Positions 1-7,742 of a stretch of DNA of 14,689 nucleotides are shown piece by piece. The notes beneath the pieces were generated by a model. The model ran no database searches and was not told the origin of the DNA. It saw only the letters and a program-made list of their open reading frames with translations. Origin of the DNA: DATJWY01 sp035500775 (lineage in GTDB: Bacteria; Pseudomonadota; Alphaproteobacteria; Acetobacterales; Acetobacteraceae). The position numbers and the translations under genes were made by a program. Numbering within the stretch: the first letter of the stretch is position 1; each line of letters begins with the position of its first letter. The stretch covers positions 1-14,689 of the forward strand of contig DATJWY010000111.1 in the NCBI GenBank assembly GCA_035500775.1, given 5' to 3'.

Positions 1-13
1 CCCTGGCCTTGGA

Positions 14-913
14 TTACTCGTTCTCAAGCTCATGCCGTGCCTTGGCGAGAAGCTGTTTCTCCTCCGGCGGCAGTTCCGGGATATGCAGATCCAGCCGCTC
101 CAGCGCCCGGATCAAGGCCTCGATAACGATCACGTGCGCGAGCGGCTTATGGTCCGCCGGCACGACATACCAAGGGGCATGGGGCGCCGCGGTGGCGGCG
201 ATCGCCCGTTCATAGACGTTCTGGTAATCGTCCCAGTAGTCGCGCTCGGCCAGGTCGTGCGCGCTGAACTTCCAGTGCTTGCGCGGTGTGTCCAGCCGGG
301 ACAGGAAGCGCCGCTTCTGTTCCTCCTTCGAGAGGTTGAGGAACACCTTCAGGATGATGACGCCCTGATGAGCGAGATAACGCTCGAAGGCGGCGATGTC
401 CTCCAGCCGGTGGCGCCAGAATTTATGGCGGGTGACCTCGTCCGGCAGGCCTTGGTGCTTCAGGACCTCGGGATGCACCCGGCAGATCAGCACTTCCTCG
501 TAATGGCTGCGATTGAAAATGCCGATCTGACCGCGTGCGGGGACGGCCCGATGGACCCGCCAGAGAAAATCATGCGCCAGTTCGTCCGGTCCTGGCTGCT
601 TGAACGAGGTGACCTGCACGCCCTGCGGGTTCACCCCAGACATGACATGCTTGATCGTGCTGTCCTTGCCGGCGGAATCCATGCCTTGGAGGATCAGCAG
701 CAGCGACCACTGGTTCTGGGCGTAGAGGCTGGTCTGCAACTCGGCGAGGCGGGCAACGCCGTCAGCCAGAATCTGGTCGGCGTCCGCATGGCCCATCCGC
801 TCGAGCAGGTGGGTGGGGTCGTGGTCCTTCAGCCGGAAGCCGGTGCCATCCTCGATGCGGTAGCGCCGCAGCAGCGACCGGGCCCAGCTTGCGCCGTTCG
901 AGGCCTGGCTCAT
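14..913 (-). CDS. ppk2: PPK2-family polyphosphate kinase / polyphosphate:nucleotide phosphotransferase
   Basis: 299 aa, complete, TAA stop at 14-16. PPK2 enzymes move phosphate between inorganic polyphosphate and nucleoside mono- or diphosphates in the cytoplasm. The P-loop kinase signature is clear: Walker A GMDSAGKDS at residues 77-85, Walker B-type FNRSHYEEV at 133-141, and a basic lid region around 198-230 (KRRFLSRLDTPRKHWKF, then DYWDDY). The conserved PWYVVPADHK motif lies at 247-256 near the C-terminus. Length fits a single-domain PPK2 of the short, roughly 300-aa type. The nucleotide preference (AMP, ADP or GDP) cannot be read safely from sequence alone. It is the last gene of the minus-strand group, 44 bp after the EEP-fold gene. 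No good Shine-Dalgarno precedes the ATG, which fits co-translation with upstream genes. Family assignment is very secure; substrate is not. Confidence 0.95.
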   Translation of the reverse strand: MSQASNGASWARSLLRRYRIEDGTGFRLKDHDPTHLLERMGHADADQILADGVARLAELQTSLYAQNQWSLLLILQGMDSAGKDSTIKHVMSGVNPQGVQVTSFKQPGPDELAHDFLWRVHRAVPARGQIGIFNRSHYEEVLICRVHPEVLKHQGLPDEVTRHKFWRHRLEDIAAFERYLAHQGVIILKVFLNLSKEEQKRRFLSRLDTPRKHWKFSAHDLAERDYWDDYQNVYERAIAATAAPHAPWYVVPADHKPLAHVIVIEALIRALERLDLHIPELPPEEKQLLAKARHELENE

Positions 914-958
914 GGCGTCAGCCGCGGAGCGAGACCGCCCGGTTGCCTTCGCGCCGCC

Positions 959-1834
959 TCAGCCGGGCGTGTCCAGGCGCACGGAAACCGGACAGTGGTC
1001 GGAAAGGCGTTCGCGCCATTCATCGCCGGTTTCGCGATAGACCAGGACACGCAGCGTCTCCGGCCGTAGCCAATCGCGCGCCGCGTCGCCGGCCAGGATG
1101 TGGTCGATGAAGCGTTCGCCGCCCCAGCACGGGCTGGCATGCCCGGCGGTGGCGCGAAGCAGAGGGACAGGGGCCTGTAGGGTCGCAAGGAAATCGTCGT
1201 CTCCTTCCATCCAGCGATTGAAGTCGCCCAGCACCACGAAGGGTACGTTTTCCGCGCGGCGGCGCGCGATCCAATTTTTTAGCACCTCGGCCTGCGCGCG
1301 CAACATCCGACAGGCCGGGCGGTGGCTCAGGGCGAGCGTGTCGCGTTGGCAGCCTTGTTTGAGATGCACGGCGAGAATGCGCAACGTCGCCGCGCCCGGC
1401 AGGTGCAGCGTCACGTCGAGCCCGTCCCGCAATTTATGCCGGGCCTCAGGGTAGAGATCGAGGCCGGTGACGTCCGGGTTGCGCTCCACCGGGATGTCGC
1501 GGTGGATGGCGAGCCCGACCTGCTGCACCACGTCCTCGTCGATGAATTGCAGGGCGTAGCGGTCGGCGGGGAACAGGCGCGCGGCGATGGCCGGGCCATC
1601 CACTTCCTGGAAAGCCACGACATCGGCGTCGAGGGCGTCCGCATAATGTCGCAACCGGTCGAGATCCTGCGGCTGCTTGGGGACGACATCCGCCGGCAAG
1701 GCCGGATCGCCTGCCGGGCGGGCGGTCATCCATTCCAGGTTCCAGGTGGCGAGCTTGATCTCCGCGGCCTGGGCGAGGCCGGCGGTGAGCGTCAGGCCCA
1801 GGGCGAGGCTGGCGGCGAGGATGTGTTTGCGCAT
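959..1834 (-). CDS. Exported endonuclease/exonuclease/phosphatase (EEP) family protein
   Basis: 291 aa from ATG at 1834. An in-frame longer reading to 1906 would run into the upstream helicase gene and precede a perfect signal peptide, so I chose the internal ATG: MRKH, a hydrophobic stretch, then AQA-AE, with likely signal-peptidase cleavage after about residue 23. EEP catalytic motifs appear in order: TWNLEW at 30-35, FQEVDG at 75-80, AVHLKQG at 155-161, LGDFNRW at 202-208, FIDHIL at 242-247 and SDHCPV at 278-283. The fold (DNase I, exonuclease III, phosphodiesterases) cleaves phosphodiester or phosphate esters with a divalent metal; the substrate is not predictable here. Four cysteines (162, 175, 236, 281) would allow disulfides in the periplasm. 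The start lies only 5 bp after the helicase stop without an obvious Shine-Dalgarno, suggesting translational coupling. Confidence 0.9.
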   Translation of the reverse strand: MRKHILAASLALGLTLTAGLAQAAEIKLATWNLEWMTARPAGDPALPADVVPKQPQDLDRLRHYADALDADVVAFQEVDGPAIAARLFPADRYALQFIDEDVVQQVGLAIHRDIPVERNPDVTGLDLYPEARHKLRDGLDVTLHLPGAATLRILAVHLKQGCQRDTLALSHRPACRMLRAQAEVLKNWIARRRAENVPFVVLGDFNRWMEGDDDFLATLQAPVPLLRATAGHASPCWGGERFIDHILAGDAARDWLRPETLRVLVYRETGDEWRERLSDHCPVSVRLDTPG

Positions 1835-1839
1835 GCGTG

Positions 1840-3858
1840 TCAGATCAGGGCGAACTCGGCGGGGTGCGGCGCCGGTTCTGTGACCGGCTGTTCCAGGGGC
1901 AACCATTCGGCGCCGCAGGCGAGGAGAAATTCGGCGATCTGGTCATAGATCGCGGGCGGACGCGTCTGGTCCTCCGGGTTTCCGCACGGGACGAACAGGA
2001 TGGTCTCGTAACGCGCGCGGGTCATCAGCACGCGATAGGTGTTGATCTGGTTCGCCACCGCCTCGCCGCTGCGGAGCCTAATCCAACGGCTGCCCCGGAA
2101 TGCGCGGGCGATCCAGCCACCCGCTACGGGATCATGGATGAGGTCAGCATCCCAGCACAGGCCGGCATAGTCGAGTTCCAATCCCTGGCAGGAAAACTCG
2201 GTCGCGACCATTTCCAGCGCGTCCGATGCGCGGACATCGGGCCAGCGGTCGAGGAACCACTGCGCGACCGCGACGGGCTCCATATGTGGCAATTCCACAC
2301 CGAGGCCGACGGCACGCAGGCGCTTGCCACCGGAACTGGCGAGCAGGCCCGCCCGGCGTTGCCCGCGGCAGAGCATGCGCAGCCCGCTCCGCAGTTCCGC
2401 AAGCGAGCGGGTGAGCAGGAACGGCGCGCCACCGGCCGCACGCGCGATGGCCCTGGCGCGTTCGGCATCGCCGGCCAGCACCGCGTCCACCCAGGCCGGG
2501 CCGCACGCATTGCGGATGGCGCGGACCGGCACCGCCAGATGCAACGAGGGATCAACCCGCATCCCGTGAAGGGCGGGCAGACGCTGGCGTGGATCGGCGG
2601 CGGTCAGCGTGTCGGGAGCGGCCAGCACGCGCCAGCCTGGCCGTTGTGCCAGAGCCTCGCCCCAGCCGGCGAGGCCGCCTTCGCCATCATGGATTTCCTG
2701 TCCGCCACCGACCAAGCAGACGATGACGGCACCATTCGTGTGGCGTGCCATGATGTCGAGCAGTAGGCCCGGCTCGGAATCGTCGAGGCGTACGGCACGG
2801 TCGCGGCTTTTGCGCACCGCCTGTTCCCGCGACCAGCAACGCTGTGCTTCGTCGATGACGATGACGGATTCGGCCGGCGGCTCTGCGTGTTTGATGTAGT
2901 GATCGCGGAAATATGGCAGGGCCTGGATCGTGCTTTCCATCCGTTGTTGCGCTGCCCGTTTGTTCATCCCTTGGTCCGCCGCGTCGCGGGCGAGCGCCTC
3001 TCGCAACACATGCACCAGGGTCGGGTTGCCGGTAAGGAAGGCGACGTGGCTATCTTCGCCGCCGGAAAAGCAGGTGTTGAGGCCGCACAGCGTCTTGCCC
3101 GCACCGGGAATGCCGGTGACGAAGACCACGATTCGCGCCCGCTCTCGCCGCGCTTCAGCCACGGCGCGCAGGATGGCGTCGCTGGTGAGGCTCAGATTGG
3201 TGGCGTCCGCCCGGGCGCTCGCGATCTCGGCGACGGCATTGCGGGCGTAGAGCATGCGCGCCGCCTCGATGATCGTCGGCACCGGCCGGTAGGGTGCGGC
3301 GCGCCAGGCGGCGGCATCCAGCTTGGGCACCTGGCGCGGACAGGCGGAAGCGATCTGGGTCAGCAGCTTGGCCAGGGAGGCGCTGTTCGTGGTCTGCACC
3401 GGTGCCACCGTGCCGCCGAGCAAGAGGGGGAGCGAGGCCGGACGCGGCGTCGCCTCGGTCGCCACCACCACGGGGACGATCGGATGGTGCCGGCAGCCGG
3501 CGTGAAAATCCTGCAAATCGAGGGCGTAATCTTCCGCTTGTGCCTGGTCGGCTGACGTTGCCAGACCGGCTCCGACCTTGAACTCCAGCACGATGATGGC
3601 ATGCGGTGTGAGCAGGATGGCATCCGCCCGGCGGCCGAGCCGCATGAGCGGATATTCCAGCAACAGGTGCCAAGTCGCGGAGGCCGGGATAGCCGGGAGG
3701 GCGTCGCGTAGCAGGGCGATTTCCTCGCCCCAGGCGCGAAGCTGCTGCGCTTCGCTGATCCGGAAATGCCGTATCTGTGTTTCCGCCAGCCGGCCGACGA
3801 TGGCCGCCGGCGACGTGTCGAGAAAGGTCGCCACCGAGCCAGACCAGAACGCGTCCAT
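1840..3858 (-). CDS. DUF2075-type superfamily 1-like helicase/ATPase with N-terminal nuclease-like domain
   Basis: 672 aa from ATG at 3858, preceded by GGAGA six bases upstream. An in-frame TTG at 3885 would add nine residues but lacks such a site. The ATPase core has Walker A TGIPGAGKT at 248-256, Walker B VIVIDEAQRCW at 332-342, a motif III-like VGGGQEIHDGEGG at 383-395, a motif V-like EFSCQGLELDYAG at 554-566 and a motif VI-like YRVLMTRARYETILFVP at 608-624. This matches the DUF2075 (schlafen group 3-like) DNA/RNA helicase family. Before it, residues 68-94 read E-x10-D79-x12-E92-F-K94 within hydrophobic strands, which resembles a PD-(D/E)XK nuclease core; that part is inference. The gene is first in a tight group with the EEP gene (5-bp gap) and ppk2. 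Proteins of this kind may act in DNA repair or phage defence; no specific role can be assigned from sequence. Confidence 0.88.
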   Translation of the reverse strand: MDAFWSGSVATFLDTSPAAIVGRLAETQIRHFRISEAQQLRAWGEEIALLRDALPAIPASATWHLLLEYPLMRLGRRADAILLTPHAIIVLEFKVGAGLATSADQAQAEDYALDLQDFHAGCRHHPIVPVVVATEATPRPASLPLLLGGTVAPVQTTNSASLAKLLTQIASACPRQVPKLDAAAWRAAPYRPVPTIIEAARMLYARNAVAEIASARADATNLSLTSDAILRAVAEARRERARIVVFVTGIPGAGKTLCGLNTCFSGGEDSHVAFLTGNPTLVHVLREALARDAADQGMNKRAAQQRMESTIQALPYFRDHYIKHAEPPAESVIVIDEAQRCWSREQAVRKSRDRAVRLDDSEPGLLLDIMARHTNGAVIVCLVGGGQEIHDGEGGLAGWGEALAQRPGWRVLAAPDTLTAADPRQRLPALHGMRVDPSLHLAVPVRAIRNACGPAWVDAVLAGDAERARAIARAAGGAPFLLTRSLAELRSGLRMLCRGQRRAGLLASSGGKRLRAVGLGVELPHMEPVAVAQWFLDRWPDVRASDALEMVATEFSCQGLELDYAGLCWDADLIHDPVAGGWIARAFRGSRWIRLRSGEAVANQINTYRVLMTRARYETILFVPCGNPEDQTRPPAIYDQIAEFLLACGAEWLPLEQPVTEPAPHPAEFALI

Positions 3859-3976
3859 CTGCTGTCTCCGAGGCGAGCCATTCAACCCACGCGCGCATCA
3901 TGCTCCGCCTTGGCGTGGGGGACAACCTGCCGTGCTGGAGACGCTGATGTGGCGCGAGACTCTGCCGGGGCGCGGC
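3859..3976. other. Short spacer between the DUF482 gene and the helicase gene
   Basis: This 118-bp minus-strand spacer carries the GGAGA ribosome binding site for the helicase gene at about 3865-3869. No convincing hairpin, terminator or promoter was seen. The spacer is long enough for a promoter of its own. Confidence 0.5.
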
Positions 3977-5164
3977 CTACTCGTCCTGCCGGTAAGGCGA
4001 CAACCCGGCCAGTTCCGCCATTTCCGCGCGCCGCGCCGGCCGTTCGGTCTCCAGGAACTCCGCGACGGCCCGGCGCAGCCCGGTATGGGCGATCCAATGC
4101 GCCGAATAGGTCGGCTGCGGCAGGTAGCCGCGCTGGATCTTGTGTTCGCCCTGTGCCCCGGCCTCGACGCGCCGGAGCCCATGCGCGATCGCGAACTCGA
4201 TCGCCCGGTAGTAGCAAAGCTCGAAATGCAGGAACGGCCACTCGCCGACGCAGCCCCAGTTCCGGCCATAGAGCGTATCCCGCCCGAGCAGGTTGAGCGC
4301 GCCGGCGACGGGTTCGCCCTGGTGCTCGGCCAGCATCAGCACGACCCGGTCGCCGAGTCGCTCCGACAGCAACGGGAAGAACCGGCGCGTGAGGTAGGCG
4401 CTGCCCCATTTCCGGTCCACGGTGGTGCGGTAGAAACGGTGGAACGCGTCCCAGTGGCGCGGCTGGATCTCCTCGCCGCGCAGGGTGAGGAAGGTGAGGC
4501 CGGCCGCGTTCGCATCCCGCCGCTCGCGCCGCAGGGTCTTGCGCTTGCGCGCGCTGAGGGCGCCGAGGAAATCGTCGAAACTGCCGTAGCCGGCGTTGTC
4601 CCAATGGAACTGCATGCCGAGACGCTGCAGCCAGCCGGCCTCGCCCAGCGCCTGCCATTCCGGCTCGGTGCAGAAGGTGATGTGCACCGATGAGAGCGAA
4701 AGCTGGCGGCAGGCCTGCACGAGCCCCTCGGCCAGCGCGGCGGGAGGCAGGCCCGATTCGGGATGGATCAGCAGGCGCGGTCCTGGCACCGGGCTGAACG
4801 GCACCGCGACCTGGAGTTTGGGATAGTAGGAGCCCCCGGCGCTCTCGAAGGCATTGGCCCAGCCGTGGTCGAACACGTATTCGCCGTAGCTGTGCGACTT
4901 GACGTACATCGGCGCCGCCGCGAGCAGGCGCTCCGCGTCATCGCGCAAGGCGGCGTGGCGCGGCAGCCAGCCGGTGCGCGCGGTCGCTGAGCCGCTATCC
5001 TCCAGCGCGGCGAGGAAGGCGTGGCTGACGAACGGGTTGTCCGCGCCGGCGCAGGCATCCCATTCGGCCGCGCCGATCTCGTGGATGGAACCGTGCAGTG
5101 TGAGGGCGAGAGGCCGCGATCCGTCGGGCATGCCTGGGGCATATGGCTTGAAGCAGCGCAGCAT
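3977..5164 (-). CDS. DUF482 / FemAB-like GNAT-fold N-acyltransferase family protein
   Basis: 395 aa, TAG stop at 3977-3979. Conserved blocks of the DUF482 (FemAB_like, COG3146) family are present: NPFVSHAFLAALE at 43-55, PMYVKSHSYGEYVFDHGWA at 85-103, a basic RKRKTLRRER at 206-215, RNWG at 301-304, the FELCYYRAIEFAI segment at 314-326 and EAGAQGEHKIQRGYLP at 334-349. Members are often named peptidoglycan biosynthesis or GNAT N-acetyltransferase proteins, by fold resemblance to FemX-type aminoacyl transferases; the true substrate is not established. No signal peptide or membrane segment, so probably cytosolic. The start is uncertain: ATG at 5164 (GG-rich weak site) or ATG at 5131 (residue 12), both without a strong Shine-Dalgarno. 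It is separated from the permease by a 170-bp spacer with hairpins and from the helicase by 118 bp, so it may be a separate unit. Confidence 0.9.
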   Translation of the reverse strand: MLRCFKPYAPGMPDGSRPLALTLHGSIHEIGAAEWDACAGADNPFVSHAFLAALEDSGSATARTGWLPRHAALRDDAERLLAAAPMYVKSHSYGEYVFDHGWANAFESAGGSYYPKLQVAVPFSPVPGPRLLIHPESGLPPAALAEGLVQACRQLSLSSVHITFCTEPEWQALGEAGWLQRLGMQFHWDNAGYGSFDDFLGALSARKRKTLRRERRDANAAGLTFLTLRGEEIQPRHWDAFHRFYRTTVDRKWGSAYLTRRFFPLLSERLGDRVVLMLAEHQGEPVAGALNLLGRDTLYGRNWGCVGEWPFLHFELCYYRAIEFAIAHGLRRVEAGAQGEHKIQRGYLPQPTYSAHWIAHTGLRRAVAEFLETERPARRAEMAELAGLSPYRQDE

Positions 5165-5244
5165 AAAGCCGGAAGCGCCCGATCGTCACGATAATGACCG
5201 ATCCGACCCGGCATGACGGCAAATTCCCCCACGAAAGGGGGGCT

Positions 5245-5315
5245 GGGGCCTCCAGGCCCCGTCGTGCGCAAGCACGCCTTCGCGTGACGGGTCGAGGGGC
5301 AGAGCCCCTCGCCTT
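5245..5315 (-). repeat. GC-rich palindromic repeat (REP-like), variant copy
   Basis: Three perfect hairpins lie side by side in the spacer after the permease stop. They are GGGGCCT/AGGCCCC (5245-5251 with 5254-5260), CGTGC/GCACG around a GCAA loop (5263-5276) and CGAGGGGC/GCCCCTCG around AGA (5293-5300 with 5304-5311). Read on the minus strand, the 27-bp core at 5289-5315 matches the core before ribD (9714-9740) at 25 of 27 positions. The two differences swap a C-G pair for a G-C pair, so the stem is kept. On the permease transcript it lies about 20 bases after the stop codon, where it could stabilise the mRNA 3' end or weaken read-through into the DUF482 gene. It has no T-tract typical of an intrinsic terminator. 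Confidence 0.8.
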
Positions 5316-5334
5316 GCACAAAGGGCCGCCGGTC

Positions 5335-6810
<1,476 letters not shown>

Positions 6811-7093
6811 TATCTTTCCTTCATGGCCGGATAGTCTTCTGGAAGCGGGACAGCAATTCCGTGGTTGCCGAAATTTGGACGTTTGACGCTGGATATTGAA
6901 AAAACCAAACAAAGCCTGAATATTTGGAAATTACAGATTATGCCGGAGTGGGTAACTTCGCTGACCCTTGCCTCATAAGATCGAGCCGCCTCGCGCGTCT
7001 GTGTATCCATGTATGCGTCGATCCATTACCCCTCGCCATGTACATACTAATGTATGCAAAGGCCCGGACCATCCGGGGAGTGGAGAAGCCACG
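6811..7093. other. AT-richer divergent intergenic region
   Basis: This 283-bp stretch separates the permease (minus) from the small plus-strand ORFs and is visibly poorer in G+C than anything around it, for example the A-rich run near 6898-6910. It should hold promoters in both directions. A weak minus-strand -10-like CATAAT lies at about 6939-6944, but I could not find a matching -35 box I trust. Plus-strand features are the ATGTA cluster (7009-7057) and a 6-bp hairpin CCCGGA/TCCGGG (7063-7077) just before the ribosome binding site of the first small ORF. No credible coding sequence was seen. Confidence 0.6.
7009..7057. promoter_or_regulatory. Cluster of ATGTA repeats and short dyads, possible operator
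   Basis: ATGTATGC occurs at 7009-7016 and again at 7050-7057, 41 bp apart, about four helical turns. Between them lie the perfect palindrome ATGTACAT (7038-7045) and the inverted repeat CATAC-TAAT-GTATG (7043-7056). The arrangement resembles a tandem operator and sits 37 bp before the GTG start of the first small ORF. That it binds a regulator is inference; no regulator gene is adjacent. Confidence 0.3.
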
Positions 7094-7435
7094 GTGGATG
7101 AACAGGACAAGGTGTCGGTGACGGCAGCGACACTGATTCAACGGTTGCGCCGGCATCTGGCGAAAGAAGGTTGGACCCTGATTCTACGGGAGGATGCCGT
7201 TTACACGCGGTTGAAGGACACCGATAGCATGGTCCCCATCGAAACCTCCCTGGAGACATATGCCCGCACCCGAGGCGTGCTCCAGCCCTGGGAAAAGGTT
7301 GTGGAGGCCGAGGCCGAGATAGTGCCGCTCAACAGCGAGGACGAAGTCATGCCCCCGGACGTTGAGCAGATTCGCTTGAAGCTGGCTCACGATCTGATCG
7401 CGGATTTCCGTCGCGAGAAGGAGGGGAAGAAATAA
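7094..7435 (+). CDS. Small hypothetical protein (113 aa)
   Basis: I do not recognise this protein. The start is a GTG at 7094 with GGAG about nine bases upstream; an in-frame ATG at 6968 would add 42 residues coded by AT-rich, non-protein-like sequence. The product is acidic in the middle and basic at the end (DFRREKEGKK). A compact N-terminal part, LIQRLRRHLAKEGWTLILRE followed by DAVYTRLKDTDSM, looks like a helix and strands. No signal peptide or membrane segment is visible. Codon third positions are less G/C-biased than in the neighbours, which fits an acquired or weakly expressed gene. The stop is two bases before the start of the next small ORF, and an AAGGAGGGG site at 7418-7426 lies inside its end, so the two may form a pair. 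Confidence 0.6.
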   Translation: MDEQDKVSVTAATLIQRLRRHLAKEGWTLILREDAVYTRLKDTDSMVPIETSLETYARTRGVLQPWEKVVEAEAEIVPLNSEDEVMPPDVEQIRLKLAHDLIADFRREKEGKK

Positions 7436-7436
7436 T

Positions 7437-7742
7437 GTGCGCCGCCTTCGCGCCTTGCTCATCGCCCTGGTGAGCAAGGCAGCGATCTGGAATCCCGTCG
7501 CGCTCGTCAGCCCCATGGCCTGGAAAGATACCTTGCGCCCGCCGTTGCCGGTGCAACTGGCCGGGGTTTATCTCGTCGCCTGGGCCTTCGATGGGATGCT
7601 TGAGCGGATCAGGGCCGAGGGTCTGGGGAGAGGGCGAAATGCGCGGCATCCGGCTGCGTCGCGTCTGGGGCTGGCGTTTCCGCCGCCGCGACACAATGCT
7701 ACAGAAAATCCCCGATTAAGCCGAAAGCCCGAGAGCCCATGA
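7437..7742 (+). CDS. Small hypothetical ORF overlapping the glyA start (101 aa, doubtful 3' part)
   Basis: GTG start at 7437, twelve bases after a perfect AAGGAGG (7418-7424); its TGA overlaps the glyA ATG (ATGA at 7739-7742). I do not recognise the product. The first 60 or so codons look coding (high G/C third positions; sequence such as LPVQLAGVYLVAWAFDGMLERIRAEG with a hydrophobic segment that might be membrane-associated). After about 7620 the codons stop looking coding in this frame, while another frame starts to look coding. The real protein may therefore end differently, or the gene may be frameshifted. A 12-codon ATG reading frame at 7435 competes for the same ribosome binding site. 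Existence as a full 101-aa protein is uncertain. Confidence 0.35.
   Translation: MRRLRALLIALVSKAAIWNPVALVSPMAWKDTLRPPLPVQLAGVYLVAWAFDGMLERIRAEGLGRGRNARHPAASRLGLAFPPPRHNATENPRLSRKPESP
7639..7719 (+). CDS. Possible 26-aa Arg-rich mini-ORF before glyA
   Basis: ATG at 7639 is preceded by GGGGAGAGG (7626-7634, GGAG eight bases upstream) and ends with TAA at 7717-7719, 19 bp before glyA. The product starts MRGIRLRRVWGWRFRRRD and its first codons have a strong G/C third-base bias. It lies in a different frame from the 7437 ORF. It could be a leader peptide for glyA, the displaced 3' end of a frameshifted 7437 gene, or chance. Confidence 0.2.
   Translation: MRGIRLRRVWGWRFRRRDTMLQKIPD

Noticed and set aside
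32..1069. 345-aa plus-strand open frame across ppk2
   Set aside because: Opposite strand of a certain PPK2 gene with all catalytic motifs; a GC-rich shadow.
3859..3885. TTG start at 3885 for the helicase gene
   Set aside because: The ATG at 3858 has a well-placed GGAGA and the extra nine residues carry no family features.
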